Shown in pieces: positions 16,278 through 25,100 of a stretch of 45,308 bases of DNA (its first letter is position 1; each line of letters starts with the position of its first letter). The translations under genes and the position numbers were made by a program. The notes under the pieces were generated by a model. That model made no database searches, was not told where the DNA came from, and saw only the letters and a list, made by a program, of their open reading frames with translations. The DNA comes from a virus. The DNA is taken from positions 1 through 45,308 of the IMG/VR virus record IMGVR_UViG_3300027734_000117; one strand, 5' to 3'.

Positions 16278-17327
16278 ATGAGCAATGAAACATTAGAAAA
16301 AGCAATCGCAGCAGGCACAACAGCCTCAACTGGTTTTGCATCAACAGCAGGTGGAGCAGGAGTACACACAGCGTCTGAAAACGGCAACGGTGGTCTTCTA
16401 AATCCAGAACAATCAGCTCGCTTCCTAGACTATATGTTCGATTCAACCGTAATTGGAAAAGTCGCACGTACAGTTCGAATGAAGTCAGACACAACAGAGA
16501 TTGATCGTATGTCAGTAGGAGAAAAGCTTGTTAAGCTTGCATCCGAAGGAGACAACACAGGTGTTAACTCAGCTGTAACTTTCTCAAAGATCTCTCTAAC
16601 AACAAAGAAGCTTCGCATGGATTGGGAACTTTCAACTGAGTCTCTAGAAGACAATATTGAAGGTGCCGATCTTGAAGATCACATTGCACGTTTGATGGCA
16701 ACACAAGCAGGAAATGACATCGAAGATGTTATTCTTAACGGTGATGAGTCACTTTCAAGCGATGCACTATACAAGTCATTTAATGGTGTTGTAAAGAAGG
16801 CTAAGACCTCTGGTCGTGTAGTCGATGCAGCAGGTGCGGGAATTTCCCGTGCTGTATTTAACTCAGCGCTAAAGGCTCTTCCACGTAAGTACAAGCAACG
16901 TCGTACAGACCTTCGCTTCCTTGCAGGATCAAACTTGATCCAAGATTACTTATACTCAAACTCACAGAACATCCAGAATGTTACTCCACAAGATATTGCC
17001 TCTGGCATTATCCGTGGTGATGTTCCTGTTCTAGGAGGTCCTGCAGGATATGTAGCTCCATACGCATTTGGTATTCCAATCGTTGAAGTTCCACTTCTTC
17101 CAGAGACACAGGCTGGTACATATGCAAGCCCATCAGGATCACACGGAGATGTCCACTTGACATTCCCTAACAACGTGGTAATTGGTGTAAAGCGTGACGT
17201 AACAGTTTACCGCTTCTTCTGGCCACGTAAGGACTCAATCGAGTACACAATGTATACTCGTGTTGGTGTTCAAATCGAGCAGGCAGACGCTTGGGTCGTT
17301 GTAAAGAACGTTAAGGTTGCTTCCTAA
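16278..17327 (+). CDS. Major capsid protein (HK97 fold)
   Basis: 349 residues from ATG 16278, chosen over an in-frame GTG at 16269 because GTAGGTG gives the correct spacing to the ATG. The flexible N-arm (MSNETLEKAIAAGTTASTG) is followed by GGLLNPEQSARFLDYMFDST, then MSVGEKLVKLASEGDN, and the ELSTESLEDNIEGADLEDHI spine-helix region. Later come the A-domain segments (LRFLAGSNLIQDYLYSNSQN, VLGGPAGYVAPYAFGIPIVE). It is co-transcribed with the protease/scaffold and followed by a terminator. Arg codons are all CGN, unlike the AGA-rich neighbours, a sign of very high expression. Confidence 0.88.
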   Translation: MSNETLEKAIAAGTTASTGFASTAGGAGVHTASENGNGGLLNPEQSARFLDYMFDSTVIGKVARTVRMKSDTTEIDRMSVGEKLVKLASEGDNTGVNSAVTFSKISLTTKKLRMDWELSTESLEDNIEGADLEDHIARLMATQAGNDIEDVILNGDESLSSDALYKSFNGVVKKAKTSGRVVDAAGAGISRAVFNSALKALPRKYKQRRTDLRFLAGSNLIQDYLYSNSQNIQNVTPQDIASGIIRGDVPVLGGPAGYVAPYAFGIPIVEVPLLPETQAGTYASPSGSHGDVHLTFPNNVVIGVKRDVTVYRFFWPRKDSIEYTMYTRVGVQIEQADAWVVVKNVKVAS

Positions 17328-17346
17328 TTAGGAATTAATCTCGGAG

Positions 17347-17378
17347 AAGCCCCCAATTAATTTTGGGGGCTTTTCATT
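17347..17378 (+). terminator. Terminator after the capsid gene
   Basis: Arms AAGCCCCCAA (17347-17356) and TTGGGGGCTT (17363-17372), extended by TTTTCATTTT. The promoter for the next gene starts within its T-rich tail. Confidence 0.85.
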
Positions 17379-17399
17379 TTAATTATACAATGCTATAAT
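17371..17399 (+). promoter_or_regulatory. Promoter for the connector genes
   Basis: TGCTATAAT (17391-17399) is a full extended -10. A weak -35 TTTTCA (17371-17376) sits 17 bases before TATAAT and overlaps the terminator tail. A second -10-like TACAAT lies at 17386-17391. Confidence 0.5.
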
Positions 17400-17426
17400 G
17401 GTTTTACCTAGAAAAAGGAGTAATAA

Positions 17427-17822
17427 ATGTCTTTTGACACATTAAAAGTCGGAGAGCTAAAAGCAATTGCAGAAGATTTTGCAGTTGAAACAGAAGGACT
17501 TAAGAACAAGCAGGACATAATTGCAGCACTATCAGAAGAAGGTGTTACATACGCAGTGTATGCTAAGACACTAAAAGATATAGAAGATGCAAAAGAGGAA
17601 ATTGAAATCCTCCCAGTATTTGATCCAAAGGCAGAACGTACAGAAGATACTGTGCTAGTTAGAATGACAAGAGCAAACTTTAGGTATGACATTTTGGGGC
17701 ACACGTTCACACAGGACCACCCATTTGTAGCAATGCATAAAGATGCTGCTCAATCAATTTTTGATATAGAGGAGGGGTTTCGTTTAGCCACACCAAAAGA
17801 AGTACAGGATTATTACGGCTAA
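17427..17822 (+). CDS. Head-associated protein with SAP/Rho-N-like N-terminus
   Basis: 131 residues, SD AAAAAGGAG. Residues 1-45 (LKVGELKAIAEDFAVETEGL, then NKQDIIAALSEEGV) have the two-helix pattern of SAP/HeH/Rho-N domains, which bind nucleic acid. The rest (VLVRMTRANFRYDILGHTFT, then EEGFRLATPKEVQDYYG) resembles small proteins encoded next to capsid genes in actinophages. The location between capsid and connector favours a head or head-DNA role. Function is inferred only. Confidence 0.6.
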   Translation: MSFDTLKVGELKAIAEDFAVETEGLKNKQDIIAALSEEGVTYAVYAKTLKDIEDAKEEIEILPVFDPKAERTEDTVLVRMTRANFRYDILGHTFTQDHPFVAMHKDAAQSIFDIEEGFRLATPKEVQDYYG

Positions 17823-17837
17823 TCTTAATCGCAAAAA

Positions 17838-18818
17838 ATGGAAATTATAGTAGGAACAAATGCTCCAATAAAGCAAAGAGTCTTTTGGAAAGGCGGCATA
17901 TCCAAAGCAGACTCATTGCCAACAGTTAAGTTTTATGACATAACTGAAGACCCAGCAGTTGCTCCATCTATTAATCCAGCAACTCTTTTACATACACAAA
18001 CAGCAGAAGAAATAGACACAGACTTTGGAGTATACAGTGTATACCCACCATTGTCTCTTACAAATAGACCTAGATCATTAAAATTGGTTTGGGAATATGA
18101 AGTAGAAGACCAACCAGTAATAAAAGAGCATAAGTTGTTTGTAGTTAAACCATATACTGATTTAACTCAAGCAGCAGATGCATTAGGATTTGGTTTTGAT
18201 CAGTCTGACCCAAATTATAGAACATTTGCAGATCTTACTGCTGCAGAACGCTATGCAAGAAAATTAATTGAAAACTACACGGGTCAACAATTTCATTTAT
18301 ATGATGATGTAAATGTTGTATATTCTACTGGTTCAGATACCTTACCTTTGCCATATAAAATTAATGAACTACATGAACTTTATTTAAATGATATGCTTTT
18401 AATAGATAACATTAATCATATAAATAATTTTGCTTTGCCAATTTTTATATCTGATAGTGGTTTCGGATTAAGAGTGGATAGATCAAAAGCTTTAGATAAC
18501 ATCGTTTACTACGCTAATGGAATGGTCCCACCAAGCATTAATGATGCTGGAAGAGGCGTATTTATAAATGGCGGTACTTACAGAGTTGCTGGCAGATATG
18601 GATGGGAACATGTCCCAGACGAAGTAGAGCTTGCATGCATTGAATTAATGAGAGATTTTTTCTCTAAAGATAAAGAATGGCGCAATAAATATATAAAGAG
18701 CATACAGACATTTGATTGGCAGTTCCAATATGATACATCTGCATTTAGCGGAACAGGCAATAACTATGCCGATCAACTATTGCTTCCATATGTAACAAAC
18801 AAAATGGTAGTTATTTAA
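17838..18818 (+). CDS. Head-tail connector / adaptor protein
   Basis: 326 residues. No SD is visible before the ATG. The N-terminal 110 residues are a beta-rich domain (VFWKGGISKADSLPTVKFYD, then SLKLVWEYEVEDQPVIKEHK). From residue about 125, DLTAAERYARKLIENYTGQQ followed by LPLPYKINELHELYLND and, later, ELACIELMRDFFSKDKEWRN match the helical gp6/gp15-like adaptor of siphophages. The adaptor forms a ring beneath the portal. The extra N-terminal domain makes it about twice the usual adaptor length and may decorate the neck. Confidence 0.7.
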   Translation: MEIIVGTNAPIKQRVFWKGGISKADSLPTVKFYDITEDPAVAPSINPATLLHTQTAEEIDTDFGVYSVYPPLSLTNRPRSLKLVWEYEVEDQPVIKEHKLFVVKPYTDLTQAADALGFGFDQSDPNYRTFADLTAAERYARKLIENYTGQQFHLYDDVNVVYSTGSDTLPLPYKINELHELYLNDMLLIDNINHINNFALPIFISDSGFGLRVDRSKALDNIVYYANGMVPPSINDAGRGVFINGGTYRVAGRYGWEHVPDEVELACIELMRDFFSKDKEWRNKYIKSIQTFDWQFQYDTSAFSGTGNNYADQLLLPYVTNKMVVI

Positions 18819-18819
18819 G

Positions 18820-19248
18820 ATGAACAACCTAGTTGATTCTATTTTCAATATGAAGGTAGATGTATATCTGCAAGAAGATTATCAGGACCAGAATACTGGT
18901 GCCATTAAGAAATCTTGGATATATGAAAAAACTATCCCATGCTTTGCAAAAGGGGTTATATCAAACTCAGCTACTGCAAGAAATGGAGATAGCCAGTCTA
19001 TATCAACTAAATATAAAGATACTCAGACAATAGAAATTAGAACACAAACAAGACTTACATATAGACAAAAAATAACTAACGTTAAAGATTCTTCTAATAA
19101 TGTAATTTGGTTTGAATTAAATTATCCAAATGATACACCAACAGTATTTGAAATTATAAGCTCAACTCCTATTACAGATCCTTTTGGAACACTTATGGCA
19201 TATAACTCAGTTGCCAAAAGGTCGGAGAATCAAATAATTGGAGACTAA
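18820..19248 (+). CDS. Head-closure / stopper protein
   Basis: 142 residues, starting one base after the previous stop. The pattern MKVDVYLQEDYQDQNTGAIK, IPCFAKGVISNS and IEIRTQTRLTYRQKITNV fits the small beta-barrel head-closure (stopper) family: a conserved 'tW.y..t..c...' strand followed by an 'R..D.I' strand. It follows the adaptor, the usual order. Assignment rests mostly on context and fold pattern, not on a diagnostic motif. Confidence 0.55.
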   Translation: MNNLVDSIFNMKVDVYLQEDYQDQNTGAIKKSWIYEKTIPCFAKGVISNSATARNGDSQSISTKYKDTQTIEIRTQTRLTYRQKITNVKDSSNNVIWFELNYPNDTPTVFEIISSTPITDPFGTLMAYNSVAKRSENQIIGD

Positions 19249-20032
19249 CGGAGTAGCACTATTACAAGCAGCTTCTGGCCTAGAAAGATTAATGGTCGGT
19301 TCAGCTGCCGCTGGAGTTCTCAAAGACAGTAACGTAGCACAGATATCTGCATTCTTATATTACCAAGCAAATGTAGCAGCAAAGCTTACGTCAAATAAAG
19401 CATTTCAAAGACTTTTTAAAACTACAATATTTAATCAAATAGACCAAGACTTTGGATTATTCATAGACTCTCAAGCACGTACAAAACCAAAGTCATTACA
19501 TCATGTATACGAATGGAATAAGACTGGGCAAACCACTAGCAGATTATTTAAGTTAAATAGAATGGATTCAACAGGACTTTCATTTAAGATTAACTACGAT
19601 CTAAAATTATCTAAGTCTTCAGTTCCTACAAAAAATAGAAAACAAAAAAGCAGATATGTTTTTGCAAATAAAGCTGCGGTCATGGAAAAGGGTATGCCAA
19701 TTATCATTAGACCAAAATCAGCTGAAAGGCTTGTATTTGAGATTGATGGAGAAGTTGTATTTATGCCAAAGGGGAAGTCAGTTACAGTAAGAAGCCCAGG
19801 CGGTAGAGCATCTACTAATCAATTTGACCTTGCGTATAGTAGATATTTTAGCGGACCTATGGTATCTCATTCTATTAAGGCTTCTGGATTTCAAAATATA
19901 TTTGGGTCTAAGTTTGAAAAAGCAATGAGAGTTCCTTCTTCTATATCCAAGGTGCGTTATTCTTTTAGTCCAGGTACAATTAGACTACAAGCGGACTCAG
20001 CATTAACTGAACAATTTGGAGGAGCAGCATAA
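19238..20032 (+). CDS. Neck / tail-completion protein
   Basis: 264 residues. It starts at TTG 19238, with CGGAG nine bases upstream and an 11-base overlap with the preceding gene. The sequence is basic and beta-rich (SLHHVYEWNKTGQTTSRLFK, then RYVFANKAAVMEKGMPIIIR). The segment 'HHVYEWNKTG' and the 'FANKAAVMEKG' segment recur in HK97-gp10/tail-completion-like proteins encoded between stopper and tail terminator. Function is inferred from position. The downstream ATG overlaps its stop by one base. Confidence 0.5.
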   Translation: METNGVALLQAASGLERLMVGSAAAGVLKDSNVAQISAFLYYQANVAAKLTSNKAFQRLFKTTIFNQIDQDFGLFIDSQARTKPKSLHHVYEWNKTGQTTSRLFKLNRMDSTGLSFKINYDLKLSKSSVPTKNRKQKSRYVFANKAAVMEKGMPIIIRPKSAERLVFEIDGEVVFMPKGKSVTVRSPGGRASTNQFDLAYSRYFSGPMVSHSIKASGFQNIFGSKFEKAMRVPSSISKVRYSFSPGTIRLQADSALTEQFGGAA

Positions 20033-20538
20033 TGGCAAATTATAATATAGATGCAATGTATGAAATTAGAAAGCACTTATGGCAGGAACTAATATTAAAT
20101 AGTTTAGTAGACCCTAATTCATATTACAGCGACAACTTAGGCGAATCAATAATTCCAATTATCCCAGTCCAACAGGCTCCAGAAATGAATCAATTTTTAA
20201 GCGGCAAGACACACATTGTTTATGACAAGATAGGAAGCACCTACGAAGAAAACTGGATGATATGTTGCGAAAAGATATCGTTTACAATCTACTCGGTAGA
20301 CCATGCCGAAATAAATGCTATTAGAAATATGATGATGGATGTATTTAGAAGAATGGACGATTCTGCCAAAGACCTAAATAACTCTAAGTCCACGGATAAA
20401 ATAATATTTCACAACACAATGATTGTAGACATGTCTCCTACAGAGCCATCCGAGGAGCTAGCAGGTTTTCTGGCGGCAGACGTTATATTAGAGGTCAAAT
20501 ACTCTAGGACAGTTGGAGATAAAGGCAGGTTTGATTAG
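20032..20538 (+). CDS. Tail terminator protein
   Basis: 168 residues, SD GGAGGAG, TAATG overlap with the previous gene. The pattern of alternating strands and a long helix (ENWMICCEKISFTIYSVDHA, then EINAIRNMMMDVFRRMDDSA, then FLAADVILEVKYS) is that of siphophage tail terminators, which cap the tail tube at the neck. It is the last gene before the major tail protein, the expected place. Family assignment is by pattern and order. Confidence 0.6.
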   Translation: MANYNIDAMYEIRKHLWQELILNSLVDPNSYYSDNLGESIIPIIPVQQAPEMNQFLSGKTHIVYDKIGSTYEENWMICCEKISFTIYSVDHAEINAIRNMMMDVFRRMDDSAKDLNNSKSTDKIIFHNTMIVDMSPTEPSEELAGFLAADVILEVKYSRTVGDKGRFD

Positions 20539-20548
20539 TTTGCCTTTT
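20521..20548 (+). terminator. Possible hairpin terminator overlapping a stop codon
   Basis: AAAGGCA (20521-20527) pairs with TGCCTTT (20541-20547) around the tail terminator stop codon; one more T follows. It may attenuate read-through before the major tail gene. A TTGCCT/TAAAAT pair (20540-20545 and 20563-20568, 17-base spacer) could be a promoter in the same 113-base gap. Confidence 0.4.
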
Positions 20549-20651
20549 GGTTGATTGTAAGATAAAATTATACCAAGAGGAAATGAGCCTAGCCAGCTTG
20601 ATTTAAAGTAAGTCAATATATATATATTTATTTAACAGGAGGTTTTACAAC

Positions 20652-21365
20652 ATGGCAGTACAAAACGTAGGTAATGCTAAGAATATTCTAGTTGGTGCTT
20701 CACCACTATTTATTTCAAACTTAGACGTTACAGCAGCAAAGTACAAAGCTTCTGAGCCAGGTGCCACCGATGGTGTCGCATATGTTTCAGGAACATCTTA
20801 TACAACAACTTTAAATGCAATTGATCCAAAATTAAAGTCAGGCGTACCAACACCAACTTTAGACTTTGCATACCGTAACGTAGGTTACACAAACAATGGT
20901 CTTCAGGTTACATACAATCCATCATACGGTTCAGTAACAGTAGATCAGCTTCTTGATACAGCAAAGCTTTTCAAGGAGTCAATGGAAGTTATGATTGCAA
21001 CAGAAATGGCAGAAGGTACTCTTGAGAACGTTCTAGCAGTATTTGGACAATCATCATCAACATTAGTAGAAGCAGGAACAGGCTTAACAGCAACCGATAC
21101 ACTTGGTCTTGCTGGTGGTGCACTAGGAGAAGCTCCAACAGAGCGTCAACTTATTGCAGTAGGTCAAGGTCCAACAGCTGATGCAACAAGAACTGAGCGT
21201 GTATATTATGCACGTCGTGTTCTTTCTGTACAACAGTCACAGTTCTCTTTGGCTCGTAACGCAGCATCAACATTCCCAGTAACATTCCGTTTGCTTCCAT
21301 CTGGTGACTCAGCTCACGCAGGCAAGGAATATGGTTTTATTGTAGACCGTGTTCTAGTAGCATAA
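20652..21365 (+). CDS. Major tail protein (tube)
   Basis: 237 residues, with the strong SD AGGAGG at 20638-20643 before the ATG. The sequence (NAKNILVGASPLFISNLDVT, GVPTPTLDFAYRNVGYTNNG, VTYNPSYGSVTVDQLLDTAK, LSVQQSQFSLARNAASTFPV) matches the tube protein class of actinobacterial siphophages. It is isolated by its own leader and by a strong terminator. Arg codons are CGT almost throughout, as in the capsid gene, marking it as a very abundant product. Hexamers of it would stack along the tape measure. Confidence 0.82.
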   Translation: MAVQNVGNAKNILVGASPLFISNLDVTAAKYKASEPGATDGVAYVSGTSYTTTLNAIDPKLKSGVPTPTLDFAYRNVGYTNNGLQVTYNPSYGSVTVDQLLDTAKLFKESMEVMIATEMAEGTLENVLAVFGQSSSTLVEAGTGLTATDTLGLAGGALGEAPTERQLIAVGQGPTADATRTERVYYARRVLSVQQSQFSLARNAASTFPVTFRLLPSGDSAHAGKEYGFIVDRVLVA

Positions 21366-21384
21366 TTAATATAAATTAATTAGT

Positions 21385-21414
21385 AAAACCCCCCTAAGAA
21401 ATTAGGGGGGTTTT
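21385..21414 (+). terminator. Strong terminator after the major tail gene
   Basis: 13-bp perfect arms AAAACCCCCCTAA (21385-21397) and TTAGGGGGGTTTT (21402-21414), closed by a GAAA tetraloop. It would limit transcription from the abundant tube gene into the chaperone and tape measure genes. Confidence 0.9.
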
Positions 21415-21418
21415 ATCA

Positions 21419-21447
21419 TTGTATTGGTAATTCTGATATGATACAAT
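21419..21447 (+). promoter_or_regulatory. Promoter for chaperone and tape measure genes
   Basis: TTGTAT (21419-21424), a 17-base spacer, TACAAT (21442-21447) within ATGATACAATAAT. It shares GATACAATAA and spacing with the promoter at 4810-4838. The leader is about 25 bases and carries AGGAGG for the TTG start at 21478. Confidence 0.65.
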
Positions 21448-21477
21448 AATTAAGACGAGATCCTAGGAGGATTTAAA

Positions 21478-21810
21478 TTGGCAACAACAGTATATGATGT
21501 AGAAGAAATTCAACTACAAAATGGCGCAACCGTAAAGTTAAAGCCTTTAACAATTAAAGAGCTTAGAAAGTTTATGGCAGCTATTGCAAAGACAGCAGAA
21601 GTAACTACAGAAGATGAGACGCTAACCATCCTAATCGATGCTTGTGCAGTAGCATTAGAAAAACAGCTTCCAGAATTAGTGGCCGACAGAGATGCATTTG
21701 AGGACGTATTAGATGTACCAACAATTAATCGCATCCTTGAAGTTTGTGGTGGTATTAAGATGGACGATCCAAATTTGCTAGCAGCAGCGGTTCTAGCTGG
21801 TCAGAACTAG
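21478..21810 (+). CDS. Tail assembly chaperone, short form (gpG-like)
   Basis: 110 residues from TTG 21478, eight bases after AGGAGG. The N-terminus (YDVEEIQLQNGATVKLKPLT, IKELRKFMAAIAK) and the helical remainder are typical of tail assembly chaperones encoded just before the tape measure. Near its 3' end AAATTTG (21771-21777) sits in the X XXY YYZ phase. Ribosomes that do not slip finish at TAG 21808-21810. The protein is thought to coat the tape measure during tube polymerisation. Confidence 0.85.
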   Translation: MATTVYDVEEIQLQNGATVKLKPLTIKELRKFMAAIAKTAEVTTEDETLTILIDACAVALEKQLPELVADRDAFEDVLDVPTINRILEVCGGIKMDDPNLLAAAVLAGQN

Positions 21811-22136
21811 ATCTAGCTGCATTAGAAGGAGAAGTATTCTTAATAGGAAACTATAAGAATTACGAAGAATTAGAAGACAGTCTTTCAATGCCAGAGTTAA
21901 TTCAAACCTTCTCAGCAATGCAAAAGACTGAATCAGAAAAAAGAAAGTTTCTGGCATCCATACAAGGCATAGAGCTTGACAGTGGAGAACAAGAAGAAAA
22001 CAAGAGTTTTGAAGATGTAAAAAGAAAAGCTCTTGGAATAACTGCAGATGCATCTGATATTGTTTCACTACAAGGTCAGTTTGCTTCAGAAGCAGGGTTC
22101 GGTATCGGGGCAGGACTCGGATACCAAAAGGAGTAG
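21478..22136 (+). CDS. Tail assembly chaperone, -1 frameshift product (gpGT-like)
   Basis: A -1 slip on AAATTTG (21771-21777) enters a frame open to TAG 22134-22136 and gives a fusion of about 219 residues. The new part begins ASSSGSSWSELDLAALEGEV and continues with FLIGNYKNYEELEDSLSMPE and FLASIQGIELDSGEQEE, characteristic of the T domain in frameshifted chaperones. The second frame has no convincing start of its own: the first ATG is at 21888, inside the conserved region and without an SD. The site, phase and product therefore agree. The ratio of short to long forms is not predictable here. Confidence 0.88.
21771..21777 (+). other. Programmed -1 ribosomal slippery site AAATTTG
   Basis: A heptamer A AAT TTG in the zero frame (codons AAT 21772-21774 and TTG 21775-21777) permits re-pairing on AAA and TTT. 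The -1 frame continues without a stop to 22136. It lies 31 bases before the zero-frame stop. Confidence 0.88.
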
Positions 22137-22140
22137 GTAG

Positions 22141-25100
22141 TTGGCAGATCAAAATATAGTTACCAACATAACTGCGACGGCTAATTTTAGTAGCCTAACA
22201 GCGCAGTTACAAGCGGTGACCTCTCAACTTCTAAAACTTCAAGCTACAACAATTGGTTTAAATAAAAATTTAACTAGCCAAGTTGGAGTAATGAATCGTC
22301 AGTTTGACGAAACCATGCGCTCCACTGGCCAGTTTGCCAGACACTTTGTAACACTAACTTCAGACGTATCTAAGTTCGGACAGAACCTAGATAGCGGAAG
22401 AATGAAGCTAGGTCAATATTTTCAAACATGGCAAGGACACACAAGAAAAACTAGCACATTAGTTAAAGAGCTAGCTAAACAGCAGGTAATGCTTGAGAAT
22501 GCAATTATCCAACCACTAGGTAAAAATGCTCAAGGATTAATGCAATATAACGTAATGGTTCAATCTGGACTAGATGCAACAAAGAATAAATCTGCACTAT
22601 TAAGACAAGAACTATCTATCATGAATAAGGTCATGAATGATGGGGCGGGCCAATTAATTAACTGGGGTAAAAATACACAGTGGGCTGGTAGACAGCTTAC
22701 AGTAGGACTTACTGTACCATTAGCAGCATTTGGTATGGCTGCAGCAAAAGCATTTAGACAAGCAGACGAAGAGCTTGTTAGACTTACAAAGGTTTACGGC
22801 GGGTTAACAGCAACATCATCATCAGATTTATTAAAAGTAAGAAAAGATGTAGCTGCTTTATCTAGAGAATTAGCATCTGGCTTAGGTGCAAACTTTACAG
22901 AGACTATTGGATTAGCAGCTGACATTGCTGCAACTGGAAAAGAAGGAAATGCACTTCTAGAATCAACTAGACAAGCAACAAGACTTTCAGTTCTTGGTGA
23001 AGTTGATAGGCAAGAGGCAATGAAAGCAACACTATCAATTCAGACAGCTTTTGGACAAAACACAGATCAGTTAGCACAATCAATTGACTTCCTTAACGCA
23101 GTTGAAAACCAGACATCAACGAGCCTTGCAGATTTAGTAGAAGCAATTCCTAAAGCTGGACCAGTTGTAAAAGCATTAGGTGGAGACGTACAAGATTTAG
23201 CACTTTATTTAACAGCAATGCGAGAAGGCGGAATCAATGCTTCAGAAGGAGCAAATGCATTAAAATCTGCATTAGCATCTATCATTAATCCAACTAAGGT
23301 TGCAAAGGGTATGTTCATGGATCTTGGTATAGATCTTGGCGGTATAGTTGAAAAAAATGCTGGAAACTTAACTGGAACAATAATGGCATTAAAAGATTCA
23401 CTAGATACATTACAACCACTAGAAAGAGCAAGAGCAATTGAGCAGCTATTTGGTAAATTCCAATTTGCAAGAATTAATGCATTATTTGAGAATCTTGGGA
23501 AACAAGGAAGCCAGACACTAAAAGTATTAGATTTGATGAAAGCTAGCACATCAGATTTAGCTAGTATATCTGATCGAGAATTAAAAACAATGACTGAATC
23601 TGCCTCTGGTAAATATAAGAGAGCACTTGAATCTGTAAAAGCAGACCTAGCAGTAATTGGAGAACAATTCTTAAAGGTTGGAACATTTGTATTAAATGCA
23701 ATTGATGGAATTGTTAAATTTATTGGGCACCTTCCAGGACCAATTAAAGCAGTACTAGGATTTATTGGAAGCCTTACAGCAATTGCTGGACCTATTATTA
23801 TGTTAACTGGTGTGCTTGCTAACTTCTTTGGATATATTATTAAGGGTATTTTTGCTTTAAAGAATATTGGTAAAGGTGGAACAGGATTTAAACTTTTAAC
23901 TCCAGAATTGATGGCAGCAGCAGAAGCTGGCAAAAGTGTAGAGCAATCATTCTATAGCGATACAAAGGCAGCAGCCACATTCTCTGATGCAGTATTAACA
24001 TTAGCAGCTTCATTTGAAAAACTAAAGCAAAGCGCAATGTCTTCCACTATTGCAACTAATAATAGTATGTCTACAGTTGCTGGTAGCCCAGTTATGCGTG
24101 GCGGAGGAAGAATTGTAGATAAAGAAAACCCTCTTGTTGGAAGACCTTATTCAAGAGATATGTCTCATGTTATTCCAACTGGATCAAAGACTGCAGAACA
24201 AAGAGCAAATGAAACAATATTTTCTACTGTTCCTGGCCCTAAGCCAGTAAACTTAAGACTTTCAAATTCACCACAAACATACATGAGTGAAGATCTTCCA
24301 AGAATTCCTGGAGTAACTTCAGTCAATGGAGTATCTAACGGTATAGTTGCAGCGGAAGCAGCAAAATGGCATTCTATGACAGCAGCACTTGCTATGCAAT
24401 CAAAGGCAGAAATAGCATTACTTAAAACTGAAGTAGCAGCAACTGGAACAGTAACTGCCTCACTAGCAGATTCCTATCAAGCATTACTTCCACAAATGAC
24501 AAAAATAACTACTTTAGCTGCAGAAGAAACAGCACTAATAGTTAATCAATTACAAGCTGGCAAGATTACAGTAGAAGCAGCAAGGGCAAAGATATTTGCA
24601 TTGAATGCACAAGTAGAAGCTATGATGGCTCAAACTGCACAAGGAGTTGCTACAGCTCAAGCAAGAAGCATTAGTTTAACTACAGTTCCATTAACTAGCC
24701 AGCCAGTTGTTAGCGCAGCTGGTAAATCAAATATGAAAGAGCTTTTTCATAAATCAGAAACTTCTAAATTAGTAGATTCAATAGCACGTGGCCTTGGCGT
24801 TAGAACTTCTGGAGCTGGATATAGCATTCAAACAACAAAGCCTAGATTTAATACTGGTGGAAAGATTGAAAACTTTGGTCAAAACAAAACTCGGGTAAGC
24901 GGTCCTGCATCTGTAACATACGATGATCGAATGGGCAGCGTTCCAGTAGGTGGATATGTATTAAACCAAGCAGCATCTATGGATCCAGCAAATGCTCAAT
25001 TAGTAGCAGCAGCTCCATCAACTCATAAAAATAGTGGTGGTAATATAACTGCACTCCTTACACCAAAAGAAACAGTATTTGGTCCAGGCATTCAAGATAA

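Noticed and set aside
23205-23933. 242-residue minus-strand open frame within the tape measure gene
   Set aside because: It lies wholly inside a strongly supported gene, has no SD or promoter, and its composition mirrors the sense strand.
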